A stretch of DNA of 64,000 nt from Theropithecus gelada. Taxonomy: Eukaryota; Chordata; Mammalia; Primates; Cercopithecidae. Where the stretch lies: NCBI RefSeq assembly GCF_003255815.1, contig NC_037680.1, positions 18,194,244 through 18,258,243 of the forward strand, read 5' to 3'. The position numbers and the translations under genes are program-made. Each line of letters begins with the position of its first letter. Position 1 is the first letter of the stretch. A model generated the notes under the pieces. That model was given only the letters and a program-made list of their open reading frames with translations, was not told where the DNA came from and ran no database searches. Shown here piece after piece: positions 23,701 to 35,400 of this stretch.

Positions 23701-24780
23701 TTTGTAGTTGCTTGTTTTCAAATCACCACAAATGGGAAGTCATCATACTGATAGGTGGGTATTACTTCGCTCAAGAAGAGGGTTGCTGTGTGAGGAGGAT
23801 AGTGCAAAGAGAATGAAGCACAAAGAAGGAAAAATGTTTTCGATGTATGTTTATGTATGTTTTCTTTTTCCTCTACGGATTACTTTCAAAGCCTTTGAGC
23901 TCACACTATGACCTTTTGTTTAGACATATTTTTGTGGTTCTGCATTGATCGAGCCACTGCTGCATTTGGTTGACTTTTCTTCCAGCTGAGAAGCAGGTAA
24001 GGTACAGCAGTACAATAGAACAGAACTGGAATTAGGCAGCATGCAAATTGTATAAGTCCGGCCCATGGCCAGACAATAGCCCTTCACTCTGGCTGTAGTT
24101 GATAACTTAGTGAAGGAAAGCTGTCCCTTGATTGGATTAAGCCTGCTATTGCACATGCACAAAAGACCAAAATTAAAAAGAATTGTCTGTGAAACAAAAG
24201 GAGGGTTCCTGAAAATAACCAGAGAAAAGCACATTTTCCTCAACACCTTTTGCAAAAGAGAGAGTCAGTCTAAAAAGAGCTTGCTTAGTCATTGGAATGT
24301 GTATTTGACAGTAGGCTTGTTCTTTGACCAAGGATAAATTAATGAGGTGAACTTTGGTCAAACAATGGACATAATGATCCATAAGGAAAACAAAACACTG
24401 TTCTATAAAGGGAAGGAGGTTGATTTGGTTAGCAACCTAAATAACTGAAATATCATCAGAAGTTCCACAGAGTCACATTTTTTAAAGGATATTTTAAATT
24501 TCCCATAGTAAAGCCTTTTTGCTTGGGTTTGATTCATGTATGCCCTTGGAGCTTAGATATTAACTGCAAGGTCCTTTAACACAGGACTCAATTTCTGGGG
24601 GAAAAAAAAGAATTGCCAAATGAAGACTGGCAGAATAGAAAGAAAAGCTAAGAATCAGGAATAAATAATACTAAGATAATTCATATGAACAAATCAATTC
24701 AACTAAAAATTTTCAAAAAATTAGTATGCTTTGAATATTTGACATTATGATAAATACCTCACAAATATTATGATATGTGG
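20721..24780. other. Long single-copy stretch, no gene seen
   Basis: About 4 kb with almost no recognisable transposon. A short TTTA/TTCA-rich tract lies near 21370-21430 and a TC-rich tract near 22725-22740. A possible L2 end lies at about 22980-23020 ('ggcactcaatatatatttcc'). Frames of 60-125 codons occur here, but none shows a domain, a compositional signal or splice-site context that I can defend. Confidence 0.5.
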
Positions 24781-24789
24781 TCCTTACAG

Positions 24790-24965
24790 TATAATCATTT
24801 GTAGCTATTTTGATTCTTATTTTAAATATTATGAATCTCATTAGGGCTATATTAAGGTTCAGTTCAGTAATTTACATAAGGTTTCACAACTAGTAAGTGG
24901 CAGAGATAGATTGAACACAGCCCATGTTCCAAATTCCATATTCTTGACCACTACACTATATTTTC
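24790..24965 (+). repeat. MIR SINE
   Basis: Forward MIR 3' half: 'aggtttcacaactagtaagt' and 'ggcagagatagattgaacac', ending 'gaccactacacta'. The 5' half is decayed. Confidence 0.72.
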
Positions 24966-26517
24966 CCAGATGAATTCTTTAAAACTCGGTCCTTGGAAGC
25001 AGTCTGAAGAAATATGATGGCAAAATAAATTAGAGAAATACTGTAAGCTATAATCAGTTATCTTATCCCTTGGTGATCCACTACATTTTGTGATTGACAA
25101 ACGTGCCATACATTTATCAATTAAAGCATGGTAAGTTCTGAAGTTACACAGTTTAGTACATACTTGTAATAAATCTAACATTTTCTCAGTATAATTGATG
25201 ATGAGATTCTTCCTTTCTCTATTACACTAAGCTTCAGCACACTCATTTTGCTGTATTTTGGAGAAGGATTCCCCATTTTAACAGTAATGTTTCAGGTACC
25301 TGTAAGGGCAAAGACACTGTGCTAGGCTTTGTTTATAAATTTAGTCCCTGCCCTTAAAGGGTGAATGACCAAGTGAGGGGTTAAGGGTACATAACACAGT
25401 GCACTGAAATCCGTAATGATGACTGTAATTGGATAGAGAGAGGCTAATAGCTATTGGAGAAATAATAAAGGAACAGTTCAGCGATTCTGAAGAACTGTTA
25501 TCAACTGTTGACAGTGGGTGACAAATAATTTGCAGAAAGACTGTCGTTCTAGCATCCACAGCATAGGTATATGTTAATTGCCAATGACTTCAGTATCTTC
25601 TAATAAGGATACACATTTTAAATTTTGTTCAATCAAATGGGTTATGACTAGTAATGGAGCATGATGACTATATGGTGTTCAATCAGAGATTAATGTTAGG
25701 AAGATGATTGCTACCATTAATATGTTGGATCCAATCATAATATGTATGTTGACTATGCCAATGATTTTCTTATAGGATTAATAAAGAAGCTAATTCACAG
25801 GCCAGACATTATTATCTTTACATGGAAAATAATAATTATGAACAATTTTATTCCAGCAACAACCAGGAATCCTTGCATTCTACTTAATAATGCATTTAAG
25901 GTATTTAACTATGTTGATCTAACGGAGTACATAAAGTTATATATGCTTGAATTATACTACCTAATGTGATGATTATAAAACCATATCAGAAATTAGTCCC
26001 TCTTATTAAAATTAAAAAATGTATTTTAAATAGATAACTCTCAAGAATTTGTGATTGAGGTCAAATAACAGATTAAGAATTGAAAACCAACATCCTAAAT
26101 GAAAGAACTAAATCAGATATTATGAAAGTCGTGACTCCAAAAATAAAATTTAGATGCAATGGAAGAAAGAATTGCATAAGTCAGATGAGGTGCAACAGAA
26201 TGTTCTTTATACCTTAAACATTCATGTACTAAGAGTCTGTTTTGGCAAGATCTGAGAACAGTCAGTCAGTCAAGGTAAGCCTTAGAATTTTGCAGTGTAC
26301 TCAATGAACAAAAATTTTGTTTTGCAAGAACTGATAGGAGGAGGGAAGGTAATTCCTCCGCAGATAAAAAAAATTGGGCAGAAAAACACAACAGATGTCT
26401 AATTCTGGCACCAATTTGCAATGCTTCCATTTTTGCGACCATTGGATATAAGGCAATATACTGTCACAATCATGAATTCAGCTGGTTGACTAATAGTAAG
26501 ACCTATGGCAAGCAGGC
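24966..26517. other. Single-copy DNA; ancient repeat trace near 25300
   Basis: No gene seen. 25270-25440 carries 'gacactgtgctaggctttgt' and 'agtccctgcccttaaagg', the same unresolved ancient repeat type noted at 16246. Otherwise AT-rich and unassigned. Confidence 0.45.
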
Positions 26518-26829
26518 TGCTTCTCTCTCTCTCTCTTCTACCCCGACTCCCCCCACTCTCTTTTTAGACGGAGTCTCAGTCTGTCGCCAGGCTTGAGTGC
26601 AATGGCGGACTCGCTGCAACCTCCGCCTCCCTGATTCAAGCAATTCTCCTGCCTCAGCCTCCGGAATAGCTGGGATTACAGGGGCACGACACCACACCCA
26701 GCTAATTTTTTTATTTAGACGGGGCTTCACCATGTTGGTCAGGATGATCTCACCCTCTTGACCTTGTGAACCGCCCGCCTCGGCCTCCCAAAGTGCTGGA
26801 ATTACAGGCGTGAGCCACCGCCCCAGGCC
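26518..26829 (-). mobile_element. AluS SINE preceded by a (CT)n tract
   Basis: Reverse Alu from 'tttttagacggagtctcagt' (26561) to 'gagccaccgccccaggcc' (26829). It has small internal deletions relative to the consensus, for example around 'ggcggactcgctgcaacctc'. The tail position is occupied by CT repeats and a C-rich stretch (26518-26560) instead of a T-run. A 124-codon reverse frame through it is an Alu by-product. Confidence 0.9.
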
Positions 26830-28462
26830 AATAGGGTGTCTTTTGTGGGAAAGATGAGAAGTTAAACTGAGTCTCAAGGCATCATTTGAAACAACAAAGA
26901 CATATACAGCATTAGCCTCAGCCGTGACCTAGTTTTAGTCCGGTCAAGAGTTCCCTTTGGATCACTTCCCCAGAGACTAGAGTCAGCTTCTTGTTACTTT
27001 ACTTCCTCTAAAACAGTTGCATTGAAGCAACGTTTTATTTCACATTGATGTAATTCTTGTCATGGTGAAATTTAGCAGCTAGAGCAACTAACACATTTTC
27101 TGGTAGGCAGTAATGATTACAAGCCTGTTACATCTGCTTTCTTATCACGAAACTTGCAATTCTAGAAGCAACTGGATGCTCACTCTTCTTTATCTCTGGA
27201 GGTGAGATAATAACAAGTAGAGTACTTAGGAGTTTTGAATACACAGGCTTCCTTCTAATGAATTTTCTATCTTCCTCTGATCTCTGTGATATAGAAATTG
27301 TGATGTGTTTTGTCTGTAATATAAAGGTTACCCAAATAGTTTAAAATAAACTTGAAGATAAACTGAGATATTCAAGGCTGCTTCGGGACAGTTGAAGTGT
27401 ATTTACAGATCTGTTAATTAACTGAGGATCCTTCCAGCTTTGGACTTCACATGCAAAATGTCTCAGTCCTCGGTATGCCTTTGCAATGTTTACTGTTTGA
27501 TATTTGGCTTTTTAATTTTATGAGAATTTACTTCATTAATTTGCATGTGTAAGTCCCCGTGTGAATGGAAAGTAGAGTTAAAGATCAGGAAGTGGGATTG
27601 TTGTTTCAATTGTTTCTCTTATTTCCATCTGTTTTAGTGACTGGATTTAGAACTGTCAAGAACAGCACACAGCCTTCTCATCCAGCCCCATTATATACAT
27701 TCTCCTAACCCTTTTGCAAATTTAATTGAAGAAATAAAAGAGGAAAAGTATCTGTATCTCTCACTGTAGCTAAGGGACTTTCCCAGAACCTTAATTTCTC
27801 TTAAGTGGACTATGTCCTCAAGATTTCTTTACATCAGCATAAGAAATAATAAGAACATTGTAGCATGACACTTTTTTTTTTTTTTTTTTTTTTAAGGAGC
27901 TAAAGAAGATCCAAATAATCAGAGAGGACTGTCTTGCCTCTTTTTCATGCTTTAATAATAATAATAATAACTGGGGAGGTTTCATGAGAAAAAAATTAAT
28001 ACAGGACTCTGAAGTTAAACATCAAGTACCCAGTACACGCCTACATGTAATTTGCAGTTTGAAAACTGCAGTTTATACAGACAAAATGAACATACAATTG
28101 GGAATATATACTGAGCAATTTCTTTGCACTAAATTTTAAGAATTTTGTCTTTTTTGAGACGGGCATTATCAGGATGCCTTTTTATCTCTTCTTTCTAGTG
28201 GACATATTTGCTGTAGGTCTGTAAATGACCTTCCCTTGCCTCTGGCTACAAATTCTAGATGTGGGGGATCCTAACTAATGTTTATCTTTAGGTGTCAGTG
28301 TTTCTTTAACTGTCAACAGACTTCACGATAGCTTTTATTTTATTCTGTTATATGCTTTATAACATTCAACATACAGTGGGGTCTCAGTAAATATTGCTGA
28401 CAAAATAGGTTGACTGCAAAAGCCAAAATTTTCAAAATGCCAACTACATGTAGTCCCTGTGC
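26830..28462. other. Single-copy DNA with T22 and (AAT)n tracts
   Basis: No gene seen. A T22 run lies at 27872-27893 and an AAT repeat at 27953-27970. An exact octamer ATTTGCAT is at 27539-27546, inside a repeat-free stretch (27400-27660) that also holds 'ttaattaa'. These could be regulatory but are not informative alone. Confidence 0.45.
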
Positions 28463-28469
28463 TGGAGCT

Positions 28470-28788
28470 GTTTTTTGTTTGTTTGTTTGTTTTGTTTTGT
28501 TTTGTTTTTGAGATGGAGTCTCGCTCTATCACCAGGCTGGAGTGCAGTGACGTGATCTCGACTCACTGCAACCTCCAACTCCCTGGTTCAAGCAATTCTC
28601 CTGCCTCAGCCTCCTGAGTAGCTGGGACTACAAGCATGCTCCACCACGCCCAGCTGATTTTTGTATTTTTATTAGAGATGGGGTTTCACCATGTTGGCCA
28701 GGATTGTCTCAAACACCTGATCTTGTGATCTGCCTGCTTCGGCCTCCCAAAGTGCTGGGATTACAAGCATGAGCCACCACGCCTGGCC
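28470..28788 (-). mobile_element. AluS SINE with (TTTG)n tail
   Basis: Reverse Alu with a TTTG/TTTTG-rich tail at 28471-28507 and body ending 'gagccaccacgcctggcc' (28788). The heptamer tggagct flanks it at 28463-28469 and 28789-28795, giving a short target duplication that may extend with mismatches. Confidence 0.93.
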
Positions 28789-28795
28789 TGGAGCT

Positions 28796-29534
28796 TTTCT
28801 TGGTGACATCACTTTGCAATTGACATTAGTTCTTACAGTTCTGATAATGGCTCCGAGATTTATCCCGAGTGAAATTAAGGAATGACTATTTTCTTTGAAA
28901 ACTTGTTTGTGAATCTAACAGAGCTCTTCTTAATGAATGTCCTTGATGTGGTTTCAGACCATGATTTTAAATTTGTCTGTCTCAAAGGGGCAGTATTGTG
29001 AAGGTTGCAAGCCACAGTTCACTTATTATGTTTATTGTAGCACTACAACAAGTAGTTTTCTTAGTACTGCTCTTCACCTCATCTTCCTCATCTTTGTTGT
29101 TATTGTTCATGAACCTGGAGGCTACCTGGCAATGGGTGTACACATAGAAAATAAGAAACCAGCAAATTCCATTGCATAATAATAATCTAGGAAAGGCAAG
29201 CACTGTGACAGAAATTATTCTCATCGTATTACTCTGCTTTCTATGAAATACTCATGCTCACATTCACAAATTGGGTTGCCTCCAGCTTTGGGGATAAGCA
29301 TTGCCCTGTTCTGTCTCCAAGGAGAAACACAGTAAAAACCTGAGATAGTGCACGCATTAAACGTGCTCAATTCACTCAGCTGCAATTTGGGGAAAATTAT
29401 AATTGTATTCCAGTCATAGAGCATATTAACTCACTTTTACAAATTATTATATTTGCTGTGTTTCTGTGTGTGTATGTGTGTATACATACGTGCATGCATG
29501 TATATGTGCAGTATTGGAAAATGAATGAAATCAC
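28796..29534. other. Single-copy DNA, no gene seen
   Basis: About 740 bp with no recognisable repeat except a short TG/TA-rich tract near 29464-29510. An 80-codon frame is present on both strands between 28937 and 29224, but it has no domain and overlaps its antisense frame, so I do not call a gene. Confidence 0.45.
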
Positions 29535-30058
29535 TTTTTTCTTTTTTGTTGACAAATATCAATTGTATATCCTTATGGTGGACAACATATTTTGATATAT
29601 GTGTCAACCGTGGAATGGCCAAATTAAACTAATTAGCATGTGCATTTCCTCACTTTTTTTTTTGTGGTGAAAAGCCTTAAAATCGACTCTCTTAGCAATT
29701 TTTAAGGGTGCAATATAGTGTTATTAACTGTAGTTACATACATTAGATCTCTTGACCTTACACTGCTTGTCTAGTTGAAATTTTGTATCCTTTGACAACC
29801 TCTCCCATCCCCCCACCCCCAGCCTCTGGTAAACACCATTCTACCCTCTGCTTCTCTGAGATCAACATTTTTAGATTCCACTTATAAGTGAAAGCATGAA
29901 GCATTTGTCTTTTGTTGCTGTCTTATTTTACTTATCATAATGTCCTGCAGATTCACACATGTTGTTGCAAATGACAAGATTCTCCCCAATCTAAAGGCAG
30001 AATAATATTTCATTGTGTATTTATGCCACATTTTCTTTACCCGTTCATAGTTGATGGC
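29535..30058 (-). mobile_element. L1 (L1PB/L1MA-type) antisense, 3' portion
   Basis: Reverse L1 3' UTR and the end of ORF2: 'ttgttgacaaatatcaattg', 'cagcctctggtaaacaccat', 'ataatgtcctgcagattcac'. It is interrupted at 30058 by an MST-type LTR and continues at 30467. Confidence 0.88.
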
Positions 30059-30466
30059 TAATATAATTGGAATATTGGTATCCTCCAAATTCCACGTCGA
30101 AATTTGCTTCCCAAGTTGGAGGTGGAGCCAGGTGGGAAGTGCTTTGGTCACGAAGTTGAACCCCTCGTGAATGGCTTGGTGCCATTCTAGAGGTAATGAG
30201 TGACTTCTTGCTCTATCATTTCCCTTGAAAACTGATTGTTAACAAGAACCTGCTACCTCCTCTTTCTTGCTTCCTCTCTCTCCATATGACATGCCTGTTC
30301 CCCTTTGTCTTCTAACATAATTGGAAGCTTCCTGGGGTATGTACCAGAAGCAGATGCTGGTCCCACACTTCTTACACAGGCTACAGAACTGTGAGCCAAA
30401 TAATTTTTTTAAATAAATTACTCAGGCTCAGGTACTGCTTTAGAGTAGCATGAATGGACTAAGACA
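30059..30466 (+). mobile_element. MST-type solo LTR (ERVL-MaLR)
   Basis: A 408-bp LTR, starting 'taatataattggaatattgg' (a decayed TGATATGGTTTGG start) and ending 'gaatggactaagaca'. Landmarks: 'gttggaggtggagccaggtg', 'ctacagaactgtgagccaaa', 'aaataaattactcaggctca'. Flanking pentamers atggc (30054-30058) and atgga (30467-30471) form a target duplication with one mismatch. No internal region is present. Confidence 0.85.
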
Positions 30467-32105
30467 ATGGACTGAGGTTGATTCTCAGCTATTGTGATAG
30501 TACCACAATAGACATGAGAGTGCAGATGTCTCTTTGACATACTCATTTCATATCTTGTGGAGTTATACCCAGAAGTAGGATTTCTGGATCACATAGAAGT
30601 TCTATTTTTAATTTTTTGAGGAACCTCCATACTGTTTTCCAAAACTGCTGTACTAATTTACATAACTACGAACAGTGTACGAGAGTTGCCTTTTCTCCAC
30701 ATCCTTGCCAACACTTCTCTTTGTTTTTTTGATAGCAGCCATTGTAGCAAGTGTGAGCTGGTATCTTGTGATGTTCATTTGTATTTCCCTGATGATTAGT
30801 GATGGTAAACATTTTTTCCTACACCTGTTTGCCATGTGTATATCTTCTTTTGAGAAATGACTACTCAGGTCCTCTGTCCATTTTTAAATTGGATTATTAT
30901 TTCTTTCTTACTATTGAGGTGTGGTTCCTTATATATTTTGGATATGAATCCTTTGCCAGATGTATGTTTTGCAAGTACATTTATCCATTCTGTAGGTTGT
31001 ATCTTATCTCTGTTGTTTCCTTTGCTGTGCAGAAACCTTTTGCTTTAATGCACTCCCATTTGTCCAGTTTTGCTTTTGTTGTCCGCAATTTTGTGGTCAT
31101 ACCCCCCAAAAAAATCTTTGTCCACACCAATGTCATTGAGTATTTCTCCTATGTTTTCTTCAATATTTTATAGTTTACAGTTTTACAATTAAGTCTTCAA
31201 TCCATTTGCTGTTGATTTTTGTATACAGCATGAGATGCCTGTCTAATTTCTTCCTTCTACATGAGGATATCCAGCTATCTCAACAACATTTACTGAAGAG
31301 ACTGTCATTTTCCCATTGTGTAGTCTTGGTACTTTTGTCAAAAATCAATTGATGATAAATGCATAGATTTATTCTTAGGATCTCTATTCCATTCATTGGT
31401 CTATGCATCTATTTTTATGCTAGTACCTTGCTATTTCGATTACAATTGTTTTGTAATATGTTTTGAAATCAGGAAGTGTGGTGCTTCCAGCTTTCTTCTT
31501 TTTGCTCAAGATTACTTTGGCTATTTGGGGAATTCTGTGGTTTCATACAAAAATAATTTTTTTTTTTTTCTATTTCTGTGAAAAATGTCACTGGAAATTT
31601 GGTAAGGATTGCATTGAATCTGTAGATCACTTTGGGTGGTATTGGCATTTTTACAATATTAATTCTTCCAATCTATGGATGCTAGATATCTTTTCATTTA
31701 TTTGTGTCTTCCTCAGTTTCTTTCATCTATGTTTTATAGTGTTAAGTGTACAGATCTCTTACACTATTGGTTAAATTTATTCTGTTTGATGGCATCTATT
31801 GTAGATTAGATTATTTTATTAATTTCATTTTTGAAAAGTTTGCTCTTAGTATATAGAAATGCTACTTTTGTGTGTGTGCTGATTTTGTATACTGCAATTT
31901 AACTGAATTTATTTATTAGTTCTAATAGTTTTTTTGTGGGTTAAAATTATGTCACCTGCAAACAGACAGTTTAAATTCTTTCTTTCTTTTTCAGATGACT
32001 TCTACTTATTTCTTTTTCCTAATTGCTTTGGTTGGGACTTCGAGAAATGTATTAACTGTAAAAGATGAGAATGGGCATCCTTGTCTTGTTCCTGATGTTG
32101 GAGGC
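30467..32105 (-). pseudogene. L1 ORF2 remnant, antisense (5' continuation)
   Basis: Continuation of the L1 cut at 30058, reading backward through ORF2. Translated fragments on the reverse strand include an ORF2 C-terminal-type stretch at 30653-30835 ('MNITRYQLTLATMAAIKKTK'). Stops and indels break every frame. ORF2 encodes the endonuclease and reverse transcriptase of L1; this copy lacks its 5' half and cannot encode either. Together the two pieces span about 2.1 kb of L1. Similarity ends near 32105. Confidence 0.88.
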
Positions 32106-33784
32106 AGATCTGAAGTTTCCCTGGATCCCCTTAGAAGAGTTGCTGAAAGAAACTAACAAATACCTAATCCTCCAACTTTATTTTCTTCCCAAGTTGGATG
32201 GCCAACTAAACACATTGCTGCTTTTATTCTATCATTTTTTCATTGATTAATATTATCTGGCCCAACATTTAAATTTTGTGATTTAGTGGACAGGCAAGGG
32301 GTTTTGGCATTATACTGACCTGGATGCAAATATGACGCTAATGTACATCACAATTATTTTAAGACATGCTAGAGGTAAGCTAAGTATTCAGTTTTGTAGT
32401 CCAGCAGGTTGAATGCAAAGATTGCAACAAAATCACCAACATGATACAAAGCGTTCATAAAGAAAAACCAGACAAAGCAGGTTGTTGGAAGGAGAGTTTA
32501 TTGTTCTTTTTGCTTACTTTTTCTAATTGTATGAATTGAACTTAATTCCTACCATTAATACGCGTAAAATAAACATGGTATAATGCATAGAACAATGCTC
32601 CTAAGAACATGTACAATACAAAAAATAATGAATTTGTAGGGCTGTTTCTTTTAATTCATTTATTATCCATAAGTATTTAATGAGTAACTAATACATGCCA
32701 GACACAGTGTTTAGGACTGGGAATATGATGCTGGTTAAGTCAAGGTCCTAATTTCAAAGAATACAGAGTCTAATCAGGGTGACAAACTACAGCAAACCAT
32801 GTCACCAAGGTGACTTAAATGTAATTATACAAATAACTATAGGGTATAATGGGTCCTGGGAAATAAGGAAACAGAACAAACGGTAGATTGTGATTTAATG
32901 GTATGTTAGGAAAAGATTTCTGAAGACTGGTTTAGCCTTAAGAAATTTATAGGAAATGTTCAATAATAGCAATAACAAAATTTGGTGGAACATATGGAAT
33001 TTCAGATGATTTAGGCAATACTCTGTGAATGTTATTCCACATAACTATTTTTAATACAATTTTGGCATCAAAGAAGTTTAATATTTTAAACTTAGAGTAA
33101 AAATATTTGTTTTACCCAGACAGTTTTTTCTTGCATCAATACTGAGTAGGCAGATAATTCTGTCATGTCTATCAACACGTTAGAAAATAGGCTATGGAAA
33201 AATCTACTTATTCAATAATTTATTTATTCATTCTTTAGATATTTATTGAGCACCACTAGGTGTTGTGTCTAATTTCTGTTGGCATACATGAAACCAAATG
33301 TATAAGTTAAACATATAAATAAGATAAAAGATGTTATATTTACAATAATTAAATACAAAATCTGGATTGGAATCAGTAAAATTTTGGCTGTACTTTGTAT
33401 TGATCAAATTGATAAATTGTCATTTATTAAGGGAAGAATGAGAAAATAGAGTGTATTCAAACTTATGCAACCAAAGTCATTACAAGAGAGAAAAACACAT
33501 TCCTTTAATGGTTGACTCCAGACTCAAGTGATTGAAAAATAAGTCTTTTGAATGGTCAGCCATTCAAATTATTTTCTCACATGCTTGACTCACTTACTTA
33601 GATTTGGCACAAATTCAGCCTAATTAAAAATAAGTTTATTCATTAATGTGTGTTTTTCCCAAAAGGAAAAACTCAGGAAAAAATACTATTTTATTTATAT
33701 GACTGTGAAATTAACATGATCTTATCTGCAAAAGAGGAAAAGATGTTAATTTATTATTTCCTCTCCTAGTGTCAATTTTAATTT
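32106..33784. other. Single-copy and unresolved ancient repeat
   Basis: No gene seen. 32650-32960 ('catgccagacacagtgttta', 'gggaatatgatgctggttaa') looks like the unresolved ancient repeat also seen at 16246. 33225-33300 is similar in style ('atttattgagcaccactagg'). Confidence 0.45.
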
Positions 33785-34110
33785 TTTTGTTTGCTCATTT
33801 GTTATTTTATTTTTAATTTTTATCTGGACATGCTAAGTATATATACTCATGGAATCCACGTGATGTTTTGATGCAGGCATACAATGTATAATAGTGATAT
33901 CAGGGTAAATGGGGTATCCATCATCTCAAGCATTTATCAATTCTTTGTGTTAGAAATATTACAATTATATTCTTTTATTATTTTAAAATATACAATAAAT
34001 TTTTGCTGACTGTAGTTCCCCCTGCTGTGCCATCAAATACTAGATCATATTCATTCTATGTAACTATATTTTTGCACCCATTAACCATCTCCACAACCCA
34101 CCCCATTGGT
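33785..34110 (-). mobile_element. L1 3' UTR fragment (antisense)
   Basis: Reverse L1MA/L1PB-type 3' UTR: 'gatgttttgatgcaggcata', 'ggggtatccatcatctcaag', 'caaatactagatcatattca', 'gcacccattaaccatctcca'. It is about 325 bp, lacks coding sequence and is truncated. Confidence 0.85.
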
Positions 34111-34569
34111 GTTAGCTACTTCAGATAGTACTTTTTCTTAAAAAAAAAAAAAAATTATTTTGGCTCCTGATTGGAAAAGAGGTATCTGTGGCTAATTGCT
34201 CCTTGAGAGAAATGGTGGAGAGGATACCTGAGTTTTACTAACAATGCCAATGACAATCATTGTCAAATCCAAAGGCAATTTCTGAGCCCTTGTCTTATTC
34301 TAATTGTCAAAGGCACATTTGTGACTGCCACAATTTTTTTTGCACAACACTCCGAGTTTACTTCCTCCTCTGTCTCTATTTTTTGTTTGTTTGTTTGCTT
34401 TTTTGTTTATTTTTATTCTCTTCATCCTGGACTCTAGATGTAGAAACACCAAGAAGCTTGATCTTTTTCTGTCCTTTCTCTCTAGACTTACTCTTTAACT
34501 GAATTCATATAGTCCCACAGCTTTAAATATGACCTCTACCTGATATTTTCCATTTTTTTCCTTCCATCT

Positions 34570-35400
34570 GGACCTTTTTAATGAAATCCAGACATCTCAT
34601 TTCAGATTTAACAAGTTCAAAAATAAACTTTTAATTCAAAATGTACTTAACCCACTCTTTCCCTGGTTAAATAGGTCATTATGTGGATCTACATTCTATC
34701 ATTTGATGGCAGTATAAACCAAGGCTACTGTCTGTCTCTCTCACTTACGAATACGTCATCATATATGCCTTTAAATGATACATAAATGTGACCACCTCTG
34801 ATCACTTTCAACCACTTTCATTTTTCACCTGGTTATTTGCAGTAGTGCCTCAAATAGTTTCCCCAAATCCTCTCTTGTCTGCTATTTTCTTTCCTGCCTG
34901 CATCAGCCAGAGTGATGATAATGCAACAGATATGTGATCCTATTACTTTCTTCTCAAACCTTCAACTCGCTGTGGTCTTGGTCCTGTATGTTTCAGTTCC
35001 AGCTGGTTTTCTGACTACCTCTTTGATCACTTGCTACCTTCATCACTCTCAATTCAACCACACCATCCTCCTTTTCTTCCCTTAAACACACTAGCCTTAG
35101 GCCCCTTGAGTGCTAAGTGCTCTGGCTAATAAGCTTTTCCTTATGTTTATGTATTGTCTCTTCCTCAGTTTCTGTAGATCTCTGCACAAATATTCCCTTA
35201 ACAAAGAAATCTTCCCTGACCACCCATACAAAATAGCATTCCTCACTCTTACTTTCTATCCAGTTATTACCACATGGTTGGTTTTATAAATGTATTTATT
35301 TCTGTCTCCCACCACTAGAAGGTAACCTCCATGAGAGTGAGAACTTCGATTTTATTTACTATAGTGGCTCAAGCACCTTAACTAGTGCACTAAAAAAAAA
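34570..35400 (+). repeat. L2 LINE, 3' portion
   Basis: About 830 bp of diverged forward L2. Landmarks in order are 'gcatcagccagagtgatgat', 'aaaccttcaactcgctgtgg', 'agaaatcttccctgaccacc', 'agttattaccacatggttgg' and 'aaggtaacctccatgagagt', which follow the L2 consensus towards its 3' end. No usable reading frame. Confidence 0.75.

Noticed and set aside
26503..26877. 124-codon reverse frame
   Set aside because: Translated Alu consensus, not a gene.
28937..29224. Overlapping 80-codon frames on both strands as an exon
   Set aside because: No domain, no recognisable splice-site pair, and mutual antisense overlap. This is consistent with chance.
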